Below are positions 1 through 13,310 of a DNA stretch of 64,000 nt, piece after piece. The number at the start of each line of letters is the position of its first letter. Position 1 is the stretch's first letter. A program made the translations under genes and the position numbers. The stretch is from Polymyxa betae. Lineage: Eukaryota; Endomyxa; Phytomyxea; Plasmodiophorida; Plasmodiophoridae. The notes under the pieces were generated by a model that saw only the letters and a program-made list of their open reading frames with translations, was not told the DNA's origin and did not search any database. Where the stretch lies: contig RBZT01000578.1 of NCBI GenBank assembly GCA_003693705.1, forward strand, positions 124,001 through 188,000. Reading direction: 5' to 3'.

Positions 1-29
1 TTTTTGTCATTTTTTTTATACCTGAACAG

Positions 30-1696
30 GTTACTGTTTCCAATGGCTCGGTCAAAGTCTGGAATACATTTAGCCAGAAATGCATTCGCACGCTACCTTC
101 AGGATACGGATTATGCTGCGCTTTCGTTCCTGGCGACCAGCACATCTTGATCGGAACAAAATCTGGCGACCTGGAATTGTTTTCGTTGAATAGTGCTGAA
201 CTTTTACATCGGGTTCAAGCACATTCTGGAGCTTTATGGTCGATCGATCTGCATCCAAATGGATGCGGGTTTGCAACCGGTGGTGCTGACAAGGAGGTCA
301 AATTCTGGTCGTTTGAACTTATTCAAGATGACGATCCGGCTTCTAAGAAACGGAAAAAGACGCTAGGTGTCGTCCATACACGAACATTGCGTCTGACGGA
401 TGACGTGCTGTGCGTTAAACATACTCCTGATGGAAGCAAAATTGCTGTATCATTGCTGGATTCGACCATCAAGGTTAATGCAGTTTTGATACAAGTTTCA
501 GCAAATCAACTCAAATGTCCTGTTGCAGGTATTCCATGAAGATTCGTTAAAATTCTTCTTGTCGCTGTATGGTCATAAATTGCCCGTTCTCTGCATGGAT
601 ATCAGTTCTGATGGAACTCTTCTTTGCTCCTCCGGTGCTGATAAGAATTTAAAAATCTGGGGTCTCGATTTCGGCGATTGCCACAAATCTCTGTTTGCGC
701 ATGACGACAGTGTTCTGGCCTGTAAATTCCTGCCTGATACACACTACATCTTCACTGCTAGCAAAGACAAACAGGTGATGCGACTTTTCTGATTGTGAAA
801 TCATAATCTTATGTCAGATTAGATCCGGTTTTGGGATGGCGACAAATTTGAGCACATTTACTCACTTAACGGGCACCATTCGGAGATCTGGAACTTAGAA
901 GTTTCCAAAAATGGAGCAATGATTGTCAGTGTTGGCAACGATTGTTCCATTCGTCTCTGGAAGCAAACTGAAGAGCAAGGTTGATTGCCTCAACTAAGTT
1001 TTGATTGTGGTTTGGATTGACCTGATTGTGTTAGTCTTTCTTGAGGCTGAACGTGAAAATCGTCTGGAGGAAATGTTTGAAGAAGGCGCTGTCGAAAAAC
1101 CCTCCTCAGGGATTGGTGCGGTACCCGAATCCGGAATCGTCGGTCCAAAGACTTTCGAATCTTCCGCCGTTCTCGAAAGTACATCAGTAACGACCGTAAA
1201 AAGCGGTGAACGCTTGATGGAGGCGATCGATTTCATTGAATCTGATCGGGTAGCTTTAACAGAGTCTAAGACTCAGGGTAAAGTGCACAAACCAAATCCG
1301 ATGTTGCTAAACATGCCACATCTTTCTTATCTTCTGTACGTGATGAGGTTTGGGCGTCCTTCTGAGCTCGACGTCATTCTTATGGTTTTGCCTTACTCTT
1401 ACGCCAAACGTCTCATTCGTCTCCTTCACGAATTTGTGCATTCTTGCGATAATGATGGCATTGAGCTTGCTGTTCGGTCCGTTCTCTTTCTGCTACAAAT
1501 CCATCATCAACAATTGGTGGCATCTGGAGATTTGGATGACTGTTTGGCTGATCTTCGAGATGCAATCAGAAGCAGAGTCAGAGGCCTCAAAGATCTTGTT
1601 GGTTTCAACATTGCAGCTCTGGAATATCTCAAAGATGATTTACAAAACCAATCCAATTCCTCTTTCTATAACGAACGGGAGAAAATTGTTTCATAA
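30..1696 (+). CDS. WDR3: WDR3/Utp12 (Dip2), C-terminal part, cut by window start
   Basis: Component of the UtpB/U3 small-subunit processome in nucleolar 18S rRNA maturation. Exons are 30..473, 529..774, 823..979 and 1035..1696, separated by introns of 48-55 nt; an intron acceptor lies at 28-29 and the 5' part is outside the window. Several WD40 blades are visible (for example KVWNTF, KFWSF, LKIWGL, IRFWDG, IRLWK endings), with the WDR3-typical stretch [16 protein letters not shown] helical Utp12 domain with [10 protein letters not shown] closes the protein. The last exon begins with an acidic linker. Blade order and the Utp12 C-terminus make the assignment firm. The exon limits are my own reading of GT/AG and frame. 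Confidence 0.93.
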
Positions 1697-1733
1697 TAAA
1701 CTTAAGTGATATATCGCATTTAATTGACTTTCT

Positions 1734-2986
1734 TTATGGGAGGTAGACCTTCTCAGCTTCTGTAAGTTCATGTTGATTTTGAAGTCGGAATACTTCATTA
1801 ACTGAAGCTATCGTTTTTTCGACGTTGATGACCGATTCGTCTTCGAAGATTCTTTTCGAAATAGCCTGCTGCGCAGATATGGCTGCTCTTAGATTATGGT
1901 TTGCCCATATAATCAGACTAACTCCCTTGTTTCTCCAATGATCAGTAGGGACTTTGTAATAGTTAGTCGGAACAATAACAACTGGATGCCGCCCTCTGTA
2001 AGGAACTAAATAAAGCCCATCAAAGAAATATGAGTTTCTTACTCCCAAGCGTCCAGGAATTCATCAATCTGATTACCATCCCTTTCCTTTGAGTGTACTA
2101 AGACAGCATCCACGCCAGCTTGACGATATGCCTCAGCTCGTTTCAGAGTTTCGTCAAGGCCCCAACCAGCAATAAAGGATTCGACTCTTGCAATTATTTG
2201 AAAGTCGGGATCTTTTTGTGTGTCTTTACACGCTTTAATCTTGAGACAGAACTCCTTGATATCAGCCAACGGCTGCGGAGCATTAGCCAGCAACGAGTTC
2301 GTCTTCGGGAACAGCTTGTCTTCGAGGCAAACACCAGCAACACCTCTCGACTCCAGCTTAGACACCAGTCTCCTTGCATTATTGAAATTTCCTATCGTTT
2401 TGGTGAAACTTAATCACAATACATGACCAAGTCAGTTACCATAACCAGTATCGCCGTCTATTGACAGAACAGACAGGAAGTTTTAGTAAATGATGCTGAT
2501 TAAGAGTCTATCGACTGCTTACCTAATAAGACTACATATAAATTAACAAACAGAAGACAAGCGTGATTATGAATCCTTACTTGGAATATCTGTAGCATCG
2601 GTCATGAATTCCATTACCTCGAGCACCTGATAGATCCAGTTAATATCAGTGTCGAATGAGCATCATTGGTAGACCTGGGTGTAAGCAGCCTCATTGCTAT
2701 CTCTAACACCCATTGAGGCAGATATTGATAGACCTGAACCCCAGATGCCTTTGAATCCTGCTTCTTGAACAATTTTGGCACTCAATCCGTCATGTGCTTC
2801 CATGATGAAGGTCAACTCTTTGCTTTGAATCATTTCTTTCAGTAATGTCGTCTTTCTGGGTCCGGTCTGGAACGTCCTACATCCAAACCTGCCTATGCGT
2901 CGTCTTAACAGTGCTATCAACGACGACATGACACCACAGTCACCGAATGAGCATCCCCTAGTCTTTAACTGCACGCCCATTGTCAC
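1734..2986 (-). CDS. pepM: Phosphoenolpyruvate phosphomutase (PepM)
   Basis: Converts PEP to phosphonopyruvate, the entry step of C-P (phosphonate) biosynthesis. Exons read on the minus strand: 2986-2675, 2626-2581, 2531-2523 (9 nt), 2457-2440 (18 nt), 2391-2043, 1995-1734; the sum is 996 nt (331 aa). The PepM-specific EDK-x5-NS signature is present ([10 protein letters not shown], 2294-2323), as are [18 protein letters not shown] and CPVVIVPT-like segments, which separates it from isocitrate lyases and PEP hydrolase relatives. The basic N-terminus ([15 protein letters not shown]) resembles a mitochondrial targeting peptide. No phosphonopyruvate decarboxylase is next to it. The start could also be the internal Met of that presequence. 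Confidence 0.9.
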
Positions 2987-3319
2987 TGAAAGCTGTCACA
3001 GACAGACATAAAAAGCTTCAAAAACATACAGAAGCACCCATGTAGATAACAATGTACCTTAATATGCAGTCACGCCTTAACTCTGGCAATTAAAGTCCAT
3101 ATGGGATGAGAGAACTTAGTTGCAACAACAATAAATCTGTAATCTCTCTATGTGGTGACAACTATGGTGTTGTTGAAGAAATAAACACAGACAGTCAGGC
3201 TCAGTTGCCTACAACATTGATCTAGGGTTTAGGGTTTGATAAGTATGCGATGAATTGGAATCATGTTACAAGGCCTATCTATTAAGAGCAGTTGACTGTT
3301 AGACCGGTCTCATTCTATA
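2987..3319. promoter_or_regulatory. Divergent intergenic region with telo-box motif
   Basis: Shared upstream region of the divergent pepM and RRM genes. It holds TAGGGTTTAGGGTTT at 3223-3237, two telomere-like TTTAGGG units reading toward the RRM gene, about 83 nt before its ATG. No reading frame is convincing here. A second copy in the same gene-relative orientation lies before TIMELESS (16910-16923). Confidence 0.5.
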
Positions 3320-4050
3320 ATGACGCTGACAGCCGATCTGAAGCTGGAGATGTCGCTGGACGACATCAGTAAGAAATCCGCTGTCTCCTCTGAAGGGCAT
3401 TCAGAGACAACACCCGGCAAGTTATCCAACCCGCGCTTGTATGTGGGAAACCTATCTTATGACACATCGTGGCAGTAAGTCGGCGTTAAAACTCGCCAAT
3501 TGGTCATGATTAGCTGCTAGGGATTTAAAGGACCATATGCGTCAAGCTGGCAATGTGATCCGTGCCGATATCATGATGTTCCCTGGCTCAACTCGACGGA
3601 GCAAAGGATGTGGTCTTGTCGAATATGAGACCATTGAAGATGCTCAGAAAGCGATCGAGGATCTGAACAATACAAGTAATGAGATCCTATTGGAGATCTT
3701 GAAGAGAATACTGACCTGTCTTAGTGCTGAATAATCGGCAGATCTTCGTCCGCGAAGATCGGGTTGAGAAAGTCGGCCAGATACGGTCACGATCTCCTCA
3801 AGGCAGCTCAACGTCTTTATACGTTGGCAATCTGCCATATTCGTACTCCTGGCAAGATCTCAAGGACCTGTTCAGACCATACGGGGAAATCGTTCGAGCC
3901 GATATCATCGTGGATTCGAACCGGCGCTCGCGCGGCTTCGGTACTGTCCAATTTGCATACCGTGAAGATGCCGATTCTGCTATTGATCGGTTAAATGGGG
4001 CAGATATTGATGGACGTTCTATCACTGTTCGATTCGACACATTTTGCTGA
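3320..4050 (+). CDS. Two-RRM RNA-binding protein (Gbp2/hnRNP-M-like)
   Basis: Exons 3320..3474, 3521..3675 and 3725..4050 sum to 636 nt (211 aa). Two RNA recognition motifs are clear: RRM1 has [12 protein letters not shown] as RNP2 and SKGCGLVEY as RNP1, and RRM2 has [12 protein letters not shown] and SRGFGTVQF. An acidic 35-residue N-terminus precedes them and a short linker (REDR...QIRSRSPQG) joins them. The near-identical SWQDLKD.F/M helices suggest an internal duplication, as in yeast Gbp2/Hrb1 and animal MYEF2/hnRNP-M. Introns fall inside both RRM1 flanks. It probably acts in mRNP packaging or export. The family is certain; the orthologue is not. Confidence 0.88.
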
Positions 4051-4479
4051 TAATTATAAAGTGGAACTATGTGGAGTGTTGAAGGCATCTATCTATTAAC
4101 AGCTGGTTACATAATGCTTAGCATACAATGAGATACAATCCAGATCTCATTATATTTTCTGTATACATTGAAAGAAAATCATGGTAGAAGCAATCAGACA
4201 TCGAACGACGACATTCCAGCCAAGAAATGCTTTATGAACAAGTGGACCTCGATAGGCTCAAAGCGTGTTACGGTTTTGGGTTTGAAGACAGAACAAGGAT
4301 GTCGGCAACGTACAAAACGTGATAATCACGGTTCCAGGTTTGTGATGATGTTTGCTCGTACCAGCCACACCACATAGAACCATATCAAACATCGGCAAGA
4401 ATCAACGACGAATTGAGAGTCACGAGCAGCAATGTAAACATTGTTTCCGGTCGGGCACAAGTTGAAGCTCGGATCGGAT

Positions 4480-4700
4480 GGAATAGCATCGTCTAGTTTG
4501 TCGAACAGAGTCCTCGGGCGATGATGTCATTTTCAGCACAACGCCATCTCTGTTGTTCCGGCTAGATCCGGAACTGTATCAGGATTACGATCAAAAGGGC
4601 ATCTTCCTGATTGATCGCTGAGAGATGTTCCAGCGTGATGGCAATTACGTTGCAAGGATCGGCGAGACGACTACCTATCTACGACCACCACTACTGTGAT
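4480..4700 (+). pseudogene. Possible decayed coding fragment
   Basis: A frame reading SSGDDVIFSTTPSLLFRLD, then YQDYDQKGIFLIDR, then a TGA at about 4610, then EMFQRDGNYVARIGETTTYLR has protein-like composition but is interrupted and lacks a start. The remainder of 4051-5199 shows no supportable gene. I recognise no family. It could equally be an unspliced or chance frame. Confidence 0.25.
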
Positions 4701-5199
4701 GGCACTCTGGACGTACTGGCCCGAATCCAATCACGTGCTGATATCCATCGAAAAATCCTTCTGACAATGTGTCTGTTGGAGCGACTTCTTGAATTTCGAA
4801 AGTGCTGTGATCTCTAACCAAGTTGTTGCTGATAGAGCTGTTTTCGAAAGAGCGAGACGTCCCCTAACTTGAGCTGAAGTTATCAGTAAATTGAGTGCCT
4901 GAAGCTCCTGATTGACAAGCAATTGATATTCTTTTCAACGATTTTGAGTATTGATGATGCCACAGGTTTCATGCAATCGGCGCCCACATCATTCGCATGT
5001 TGTTCTTGGTCGGATTTGTAAGGCACGTGGCCCAAACATGTCGAATCTATCTGAATGCATGAAGACACTGCCAAGTCTGCATTTAAAGCTGCAAGGTCCA
5101 GGCGCCGATGTCATCCACTGCGTCCAGTATTATAACAAGGTGGGCGGCTAACCGTTCTGCCAAACCCGTTCGTCATCGTCTGGGCAGCAACTCGATGAG

Positions 5200-6301
5200 A
5201 TGATGGAGGCGCTGGGGATCAATCCGCAATCAGAATCGCATCTGATCTGGATTGCTGAGATGGCTCTGATCTTGCCGCTCCCCTTGCCTTGGCTCCAGTA
5301 CGCTCAGACGAAAACGACGCCGATGTGCTATTACAATCCGAAGACAGGAATGATGAAGGGCCGGCACCCGCTCTGGAATCGCCTACTTGATATGGTGCAT
5401 TTACACCGATCTAACGACAATCCAGGTGATGATCACTCTATCAACTAATCAACAATTTTGATACAGCCATCTAGCCAGTCTGAGTGTGTTGGTAAACTGG
5501 CAGGTCAGCGATCGGTACGACGAAATCGAAGCCGTTAAGCATCAATGCTTGGTCAATTCCGAAATTGAATCTCGCATTGATCGGATTTCAAGAGGAATCG
5601 CCAATGGTCTGGGCGTCTGGCGCCGGCAAGCGTCTGCACGTCACCAACAGCAACGACAAAATCTGCAGGAGCTGCTCACGTCGATTTGCTCGAGACTGAA
5701 CCATGCTCGATCAACAATTGAATCGGTGACAGCGTTCCGAGAACGAACACCCGAAGCGTTTCATAGCGAATGCGACGATTACATACTCGAGCTGAAGTCA
5801 TGCCAGGAGCATCTGCAGACGATTGCCGATGATATCCAGGGACGGCTCGGACGAATCCAGGGCGAGCATTCCCGGGATCTGTGTATAGAATCGTTACGGG
5901 GTCTGGTACGGCAACAGATATCGACGGCGATTACGGTGATGGGAGAAGCGAATAAGTGGATGGAACGCGCAAGAGAAGAGATACGAAGCAGCGATCGGCA
6001 GGCGCTCGTACATAAAAGGAAGACCAGAACTGTTCAGAACACGATTCGACCGAGCCAGGCGGCGTTAGAACGTGCTCGTAGTTTGCAAAGAGGACGGCTG
6101 AACGCCAGTCGCACGATGATCTCGAAAACGATCAAAAGTGCAGACCGACTGAAAGAGTCGGTTGTGAGATCAGCGAGAGCAATTGATAATGAAGGATATA
6201 GCAGATTATGTGCAGAATCCATCAAAGATCTAGAAAGATGTCGGGCGTTGGCCATTGAAAATCTCCAAATCACAGAGACGCATAAGCAGATTCTATCATA
6301 G
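5200..6301 (+). CDS. CEP164-like WW-domain coiled-coil protein
   Basis: Exons 5200..5425 and 5475..6301 give 350 aa. The N-terminal 75 residues match the CEP164 WW module: an ALGINPQSESHLIWIAEMAL helix like the GIDP..E.EL.WIAREG block, a W, CYYNPKTG as the central strand, and RHPLWNRLLDM where CEP164 has DHP.DEHYR. The remainder is a long coiled coil rich in Arg, Gln and Glu. CEP164 sits on distal appendages of basal bodies, where it docks TTBK2 and membranes. The classical second Trp of the WW is replaced. An upstream exon ending near 5145 (QYYNK) could add residues, because an acceptor lies at 5186-5187. Confidence 0.6.
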
Positions 6302-6431
6302 TCCCAACATCGAATACTCACGCTGTAGGTTAATGAATGGGCCAGCAGTACCATGGAACCTGGTGAAGTTTTAGTACAAAAAGATTAATTACTGACAAAA
6401 TTGCACAATGATAACTGAGACATTTATCCGA

Positions 6432-7559
6432 CTATTCCTCGTCAAAATCATCGGCAGGCAAATCGATGCCCATAATAGCCGATACGAAATCACGAATATC
6501 GCTCTTAGAGATGAGCTTACGGCCTCGAGGCCCGATATGATAGTCATAGACGTTGATACCATCGCCAATCGAATCGACTTTTCGACGATGCAGAAACCTT
6601 GACCAAACATGAGAGATAGACAGGGCGTATCTTGAAATCGACTTACTGCTGTTTCGTGAAATTCGCGATCTGGTTGCGAATATCTCCAAAAAAGGAGTGC
6701 TTGCTGTTCGCTTCGAGGCCAAGTTTCAATAAAAAGTCAAAGAGATCGCTCTCGTTGGTGGATCCCTTACGAATGTACAGAAATCCATAGATAGCCATCA
6801 GTAAACCTCGATATGCGTTAAATCTGATAATGAAATCAGTAATGACGGAAGATATCACAAAAGCCAGACAAACATACGAATCATCCTTCGAATTAATTTG
6901 TTCAATCCATGCCTGATTCTCTATCGCGTTTCGTAAAATGTAGACTTTGGTGGTGGTCGGGCGTTTCTCTTTCTTTTTACGAGCGGCGGCCCGATCTTCG
7001 TCTTCCTCGTCATTCTCTTCTTGCGGACGCTGGTGTGAAACGACTTCACCCCGGCTATCAATGGTATCCAGAACGACAAGCTCGTAGCCCATATCGTTTT
7101 TGAATCGATGAGCTGCAGCCTCCATGATTCTTCCAACCGGTAAATGGTTTTTGTGCTTGGCTAAAGCGATCTTGGAGATATCATTAGCTCGGCATGGCTC
7201 ATTGTTAGCGTTCTTTCGCATAACGAATCTCATAACGTCAGAAACTTCACCATCGCGGGCTGAGATCTCGTTATCTCCAGCTCTGCCACCGTCATCATCG
7301 ATTCTTAAACCAAACTAAGCAAAAAGGGCGAAGTTCTCGGGTGATGATACTGGGTCAAGGTCGGCTGATGATCGTCGCGTTCGTCATCGCTGGAGTCGGC
7401 AGCAGCTAGACGTCGACGCTTCGCAGGCTCAGGACGGCGACCAGCACTGCCTTGACTGGATCGTGTCCTAGAGTATTGGTTCTGTTCAGGTTCGTCATCG
7501 TCGTCGATTTCCGATTGCCGACGAAGACGCCGGCTGGTCCGCATCTTGCGGAAAGACAA
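6432..7559 (-). CDS. NSE3: NSE3 / MAGE-domain subunit of SMC5/6
   Basis: Non-SMC element 3 partners Nse1 and Nse4 in the SMC5/6 DNA-repair complex. Exons on the minus strand: 7559-7351, 7303-6878, 6823-6647, 6597-6432; the sum is 978 nt (325 aa). An Arg/Asp/Ser-rich disordered N-terminus of about 80 residues (likely nuclear) precedes a MAGE homology domain. Its diagnostic stretch is RGLLMAIYGFLYIRKG followed by LFDFLLKLGLE, HSFFGDIRNQIANF and the terminal YDYHIGPRG that corresponds to the MAGE LWGPRA end. One intron (54 nt, 6824-6877) has no in-frame stop, so retention would be translatable. Confidence 0.88.
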
Positions 7560-7976
7560 AGTTCAATGCCGTGCTCTGGTGACGTTCACTTGGAGACATT
7601 TCACTTTTAGGATTCGGAAGAAAATCGCATTATTGATATGGAGTTCATGGGATTAGTATCAAATATAATGAACTGATCTGAATAGGTAAAGCGTCATAAT
7701 GACTGAATCTTGTACCGCCGGAACCTACTCCTATCCAAGTTGCTGATCAGTCTAAGCCTCTAGCAAATTTAACAATTTATAGTACAGCAAATTATTCAAA
7801 GATAACAACCCTGGAATTTCTTTCAATTATCCGGGGATACGAAGAAATTTGAATTGAAAAATGTTATGTCGGCTGTCGGACGGCAGACATATTTTTGATA
7901 GAATGATAAATGCAAGAATGATTGGGTATTTCAAATGAATTTATTCATTGTGGCATTGAAAATCGATGCTAGACTG
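7560..7976. other. Intergenic spacer
   Basis: AT-rich spacer between the NSE3 start and the end of the kinase gene. I see no reading frame, repeat or RNA signal here. Confidence 0.6.
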
Positions 7977-10244
<2,268 letters not shown>

Positions 10245-10365
10245 GAAAATATGCAATTCTTTAATAAAAATAACAGAAATAAAACAAGGATAACATGATC
10301 AGTATTCAGTAACCGAGATGATCAGTGGCTGTTACAAACTGAAAACACGAAAAGAAAACCAGGCG

Positions 10366-12285
10366 TTACTTGTTGAGAAAAGGATCGTGAACTACATCAG
10401 TAGCAATGGATGGAAATAGGTTGAGGCGGCGATCAATTAGTTCTCGACTTCCACACCGACCACAGAACTTGTAGCGAAAGGCATGCCCATCGGCAGCACA
10501 TTTCTCACAGCCCAGCTCGATGCCACGTCGATGTAGTGACATCCCGCATTCACAGCAATATCTGACGTCAATCGCCATGCCACAATTTTGACAGATCTTA
10601 TACATTCCAGGACAGCCGGGACTGCAACAAATCAGTCAGAAGATTAACCTGCGGATCTGAAGCTACAGAAAACCAAAAACTATGATTTATCGCACAAAGA
10701 AAATCCAGAAAAGGGGCAGGGAAAGCCCTCTATACAGAAGCACAAACGTATTAAGCCATAGAACGTTAGCAGAAAACAACTGACTTGTTATGAGGTAACG
10801 CCGTCTCTTCGTTTCTTGCCGACGGTGCCGATACCGAGGTCGCAGGTCGTAACGTCGCCTTCAGCAGCTCGGTTTTGGATCCGACCGAGCACGAACCGGA
10901 CGACAGCGTTGGCAATGGGTTTTCATACACTGACGACGATGCAGAAGAATCGCCATCATCGTCATCATCATTTTCACTGTTAACAGATTTGGATTCTAGA
11001 TCCGGAGATGGTAGTGCAAGAAGGTTAGCACAATATCTCCAGGTCTTCAAATTAACGTCCGCCGGACGGCCCGATCTTATGATCTGTAGAAGTGGATTAG
11101 AGAGCAGAAGCGCACTGTAGTAAGTTGCAAAATGACAAACGATAAACTTTAAAGCTGATCGCCTTCGGCTCAAACTTTGAACGATAAAAGCAGAAAAAAT
11201 CGAGTTGTTAGAACCTGCTTCAAGATTTTCCGGTAGGACTTGACTGCCGTTAGTGCTCCTGCCTGAGTATTCTCGTTGCCAAATCCGGGAACGTTCGCGA
11301 TATTCCGGCATATTAACCGCAGAAGTTCTTTCAGACCTGGATGAATTTTCACCTATAATCTGAGTTTACAAACCGAGCTTTCTGAAACTGTACTAAATCA
11401 AGAATGCACTCATTGAGAAAAGAATTTTGAAACGCGAATGGGCAAGTATGCTGAAATTATCCTGCATATGAATGGTTACGCGTTTGAAAGGTCACTCAAA
11501 CTGAAATTCCAAAGTTAAAATCCAACTATTTACATATTTGACGAAATCAGATAGTGCAATATAGCCCTGCGAGCGGCTGTTGCAGAATTGAGCTGCAATA
11601 TTATTAATGATCTCGCGTGCCTGAGTCCCGTAATCAATTAACAACGTTATGGATCACCCCAATGATCGCTTACACGCTCCCGGATGGCAGAACGTAGAAA
11701 TTTCGGCAGTGGACGTCCATCGGCGAACGCCCGACTGAAAACGACCAGATAGAATCCCTCCAGGAGTTCGCCCAGGCGCGACTCGAGTCTGCTTTCCGGC
11801 AGGAGATCGTGCTTGCCGAACAGAAGCTTAATCTAACAGACATATTAGCAAATGGATTCCAAGAGGGGTAGGTAGGTGGACCCGCCCCAACACCCAACTG
11901 TAAGAGTTCAACAGTGATACTACGTACATGGTTTTTGGTGCCTCCACAAGTGATAGCCTGTAAACATCGGATGAACCTCGAGCGATCTATGTAATCGTTG
12001 TCACTGCCGCAGAACCCGCGAAAGAATGCATTGCTGATGGGTTCTGGCATCGGGAAGAGGTCCGAGAAACGTCGCTGATCCAGTATGGGTTCGCCCTTAG
12101 CATCGGCGTGAACGAATTCGTCGAAGATGTTGGAGATGATATTCGTCTTGTCATCTGACACTAATATGAAGTAGGAACGCTCAATGAATCGCTCAGTCTT
12201 GTCGAACCAAAAGCGTACAAGGATTGGAGCTGGAGGGATCTGAATCTTGACCGTGTTTTTTTAATCCTTCCGAGCGAACCGACAT
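10366..12285 (-). CDS. EF-hand-like protein with C-terminal zinc ribbon, unknown function
   Basis: Exons on the minus strand: 12285-12280, 12239-11928, 11832-11674, 11620-11534, 11352-11215, 11146-10785, 10621-10366; the sum is 1320 nt (439 aa), divisible by three. Residues about 35-180 look like degenerate EF-hand pairs (ILDQRRFSDLF, GSDNDYIDRSRFIRCL, NSRSQGYIALSDFVKY). A helical middle follows, then an Asp/Ser-rich linker, then a Cys-rich tail with CQNCG, CCECG, CEKC and CGRCG pairs, that is, two zinc knuckles. I know no named family with this order. The six-base first exon is the weakest part. The zinc tail could be a separate gene, but phase across 10622-10784 supports a join. Confidence 0.62.
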
Positions 12286-12868
12286 GCCCAAGTTATAATG
12301 CGAAAAAACGAACTGTGGTTGATCGGAAAAATGAATGGCTAATTGCAGAATGCAAAATTAGAAGTTCGAGTTGCAACTAAAATTTTCTGATAGATATTCA
12401 TGAGTTTTGCATTCAGAACAGCAAAATCTCATTTCGATGACCGCTTCCGCACCGTTCACGGAAAACCGCTGCAAATATCTTTATCTTGATCTTGATGCCA
12501 ATGAGCACCACCCGGTCGTGTTTCGTGAAACTAAAGCATTGACAGTCGCAAGGACAAATCGGGAAGTTTCTACTGGCTTGAGGCCGATCAAGTTATAGCG
12601 GAAAGCAGTAATGATAAAATGGGTAATACAGGATTCAATTAATTTCGATCAACCAAACTATTAAGTAATGCTGCTCCAGTCGGTAGAAAGACGCATGCTA
12701 TCCCCAGTAACTAATAAAATTCCACGATCATTACGAAAACGGAAGAAAAATTTTGTCCAATTGAGATTCGAATATGTCATTCAAGCTAGGTTTCGAACTG
12801 TTACAAATTTTATAGAGGACGAATATGTCTGCCGACTGGATCGGCAGCGGTTGTTGACGATAAACACG
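12286..12868. other. Non-coding stretch
   Basis: Only short, low-quality frames (12407-12598 and 12668-12955) without domains or neighbours in phase. I do not support a gene here. Confidence 0.45.
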
Positions 12869-13310
12869 CCAGAGCCCAGAGGAAATCCTCGTAGACAACG
12901 TGGGATATGCCAAGCAGCATTCAGCATGAACTATCCGCCATTGATTTTTCGCTGAGTGTGGCTCGGATCGGCAATCCGGATGAGTTGTCTGCCACACGTC
13001 CTTGTAATTGCTGATGACGTCAGCAACGACCGCTAAACGGACGAGGCTCGGATCGGCAACTCAAATTAAGTTGCCTGGCAGACGGTTAACGCACCAGAGC
13101 CCAGAGGAATCCTCGTAGACAACGTGGGATATGCCAAGCAGCATTCAGCATGAGCTACCCGCCATTGATTTTTCGCTAGTGTGGCTCGGATCGGCAACTC
13201 CAGATGAGTTGTCTGCCACACGTCTTTGTAATTGCTGATGACGTCAGCAACGACCGCTAAACGGATGAGGCTCGGATCGGCAACTCAAAATAAGTTGTCT
13301 GTCAGTGTTG
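12869..13310. repeat. Two-copy 225-bp tandem repeat with internal subrepeats
   Basis: Unit 1 starts CCAGAGCCCAGAGG at 12869 and unit 2 starts at 13094. Each unit contains GGCTCGGATCGGCAA twice, followed by GATGAGTTGTCTGCCA or AAATTAAGTTGCCTG, so four subrepeats are present. Each unit also has one perfect CRE palindrome TGACGTCA (13015-13022 and 13239-13246) inside a longer TTGCTGA..TCAGCAA inverted repeat. Divergence between copies is a few percent by eye. No coding frame is shared. Confidence 0.85.

Noticed and set aside
4600-4620. Recoded in-frame TGA (selenocysteine or altered code)
   Set aside because: TGA is a normal stop in several conserved genes here (RRM protein, EFCAB9, TALE), and the surrounding frame is not a recognised protein.
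10875-11120. 81-codon plus-strand acidic frame
   Set aside because: Antisense of the Asp/Ser linker of the EF-hand/zinc-ribbon gene.
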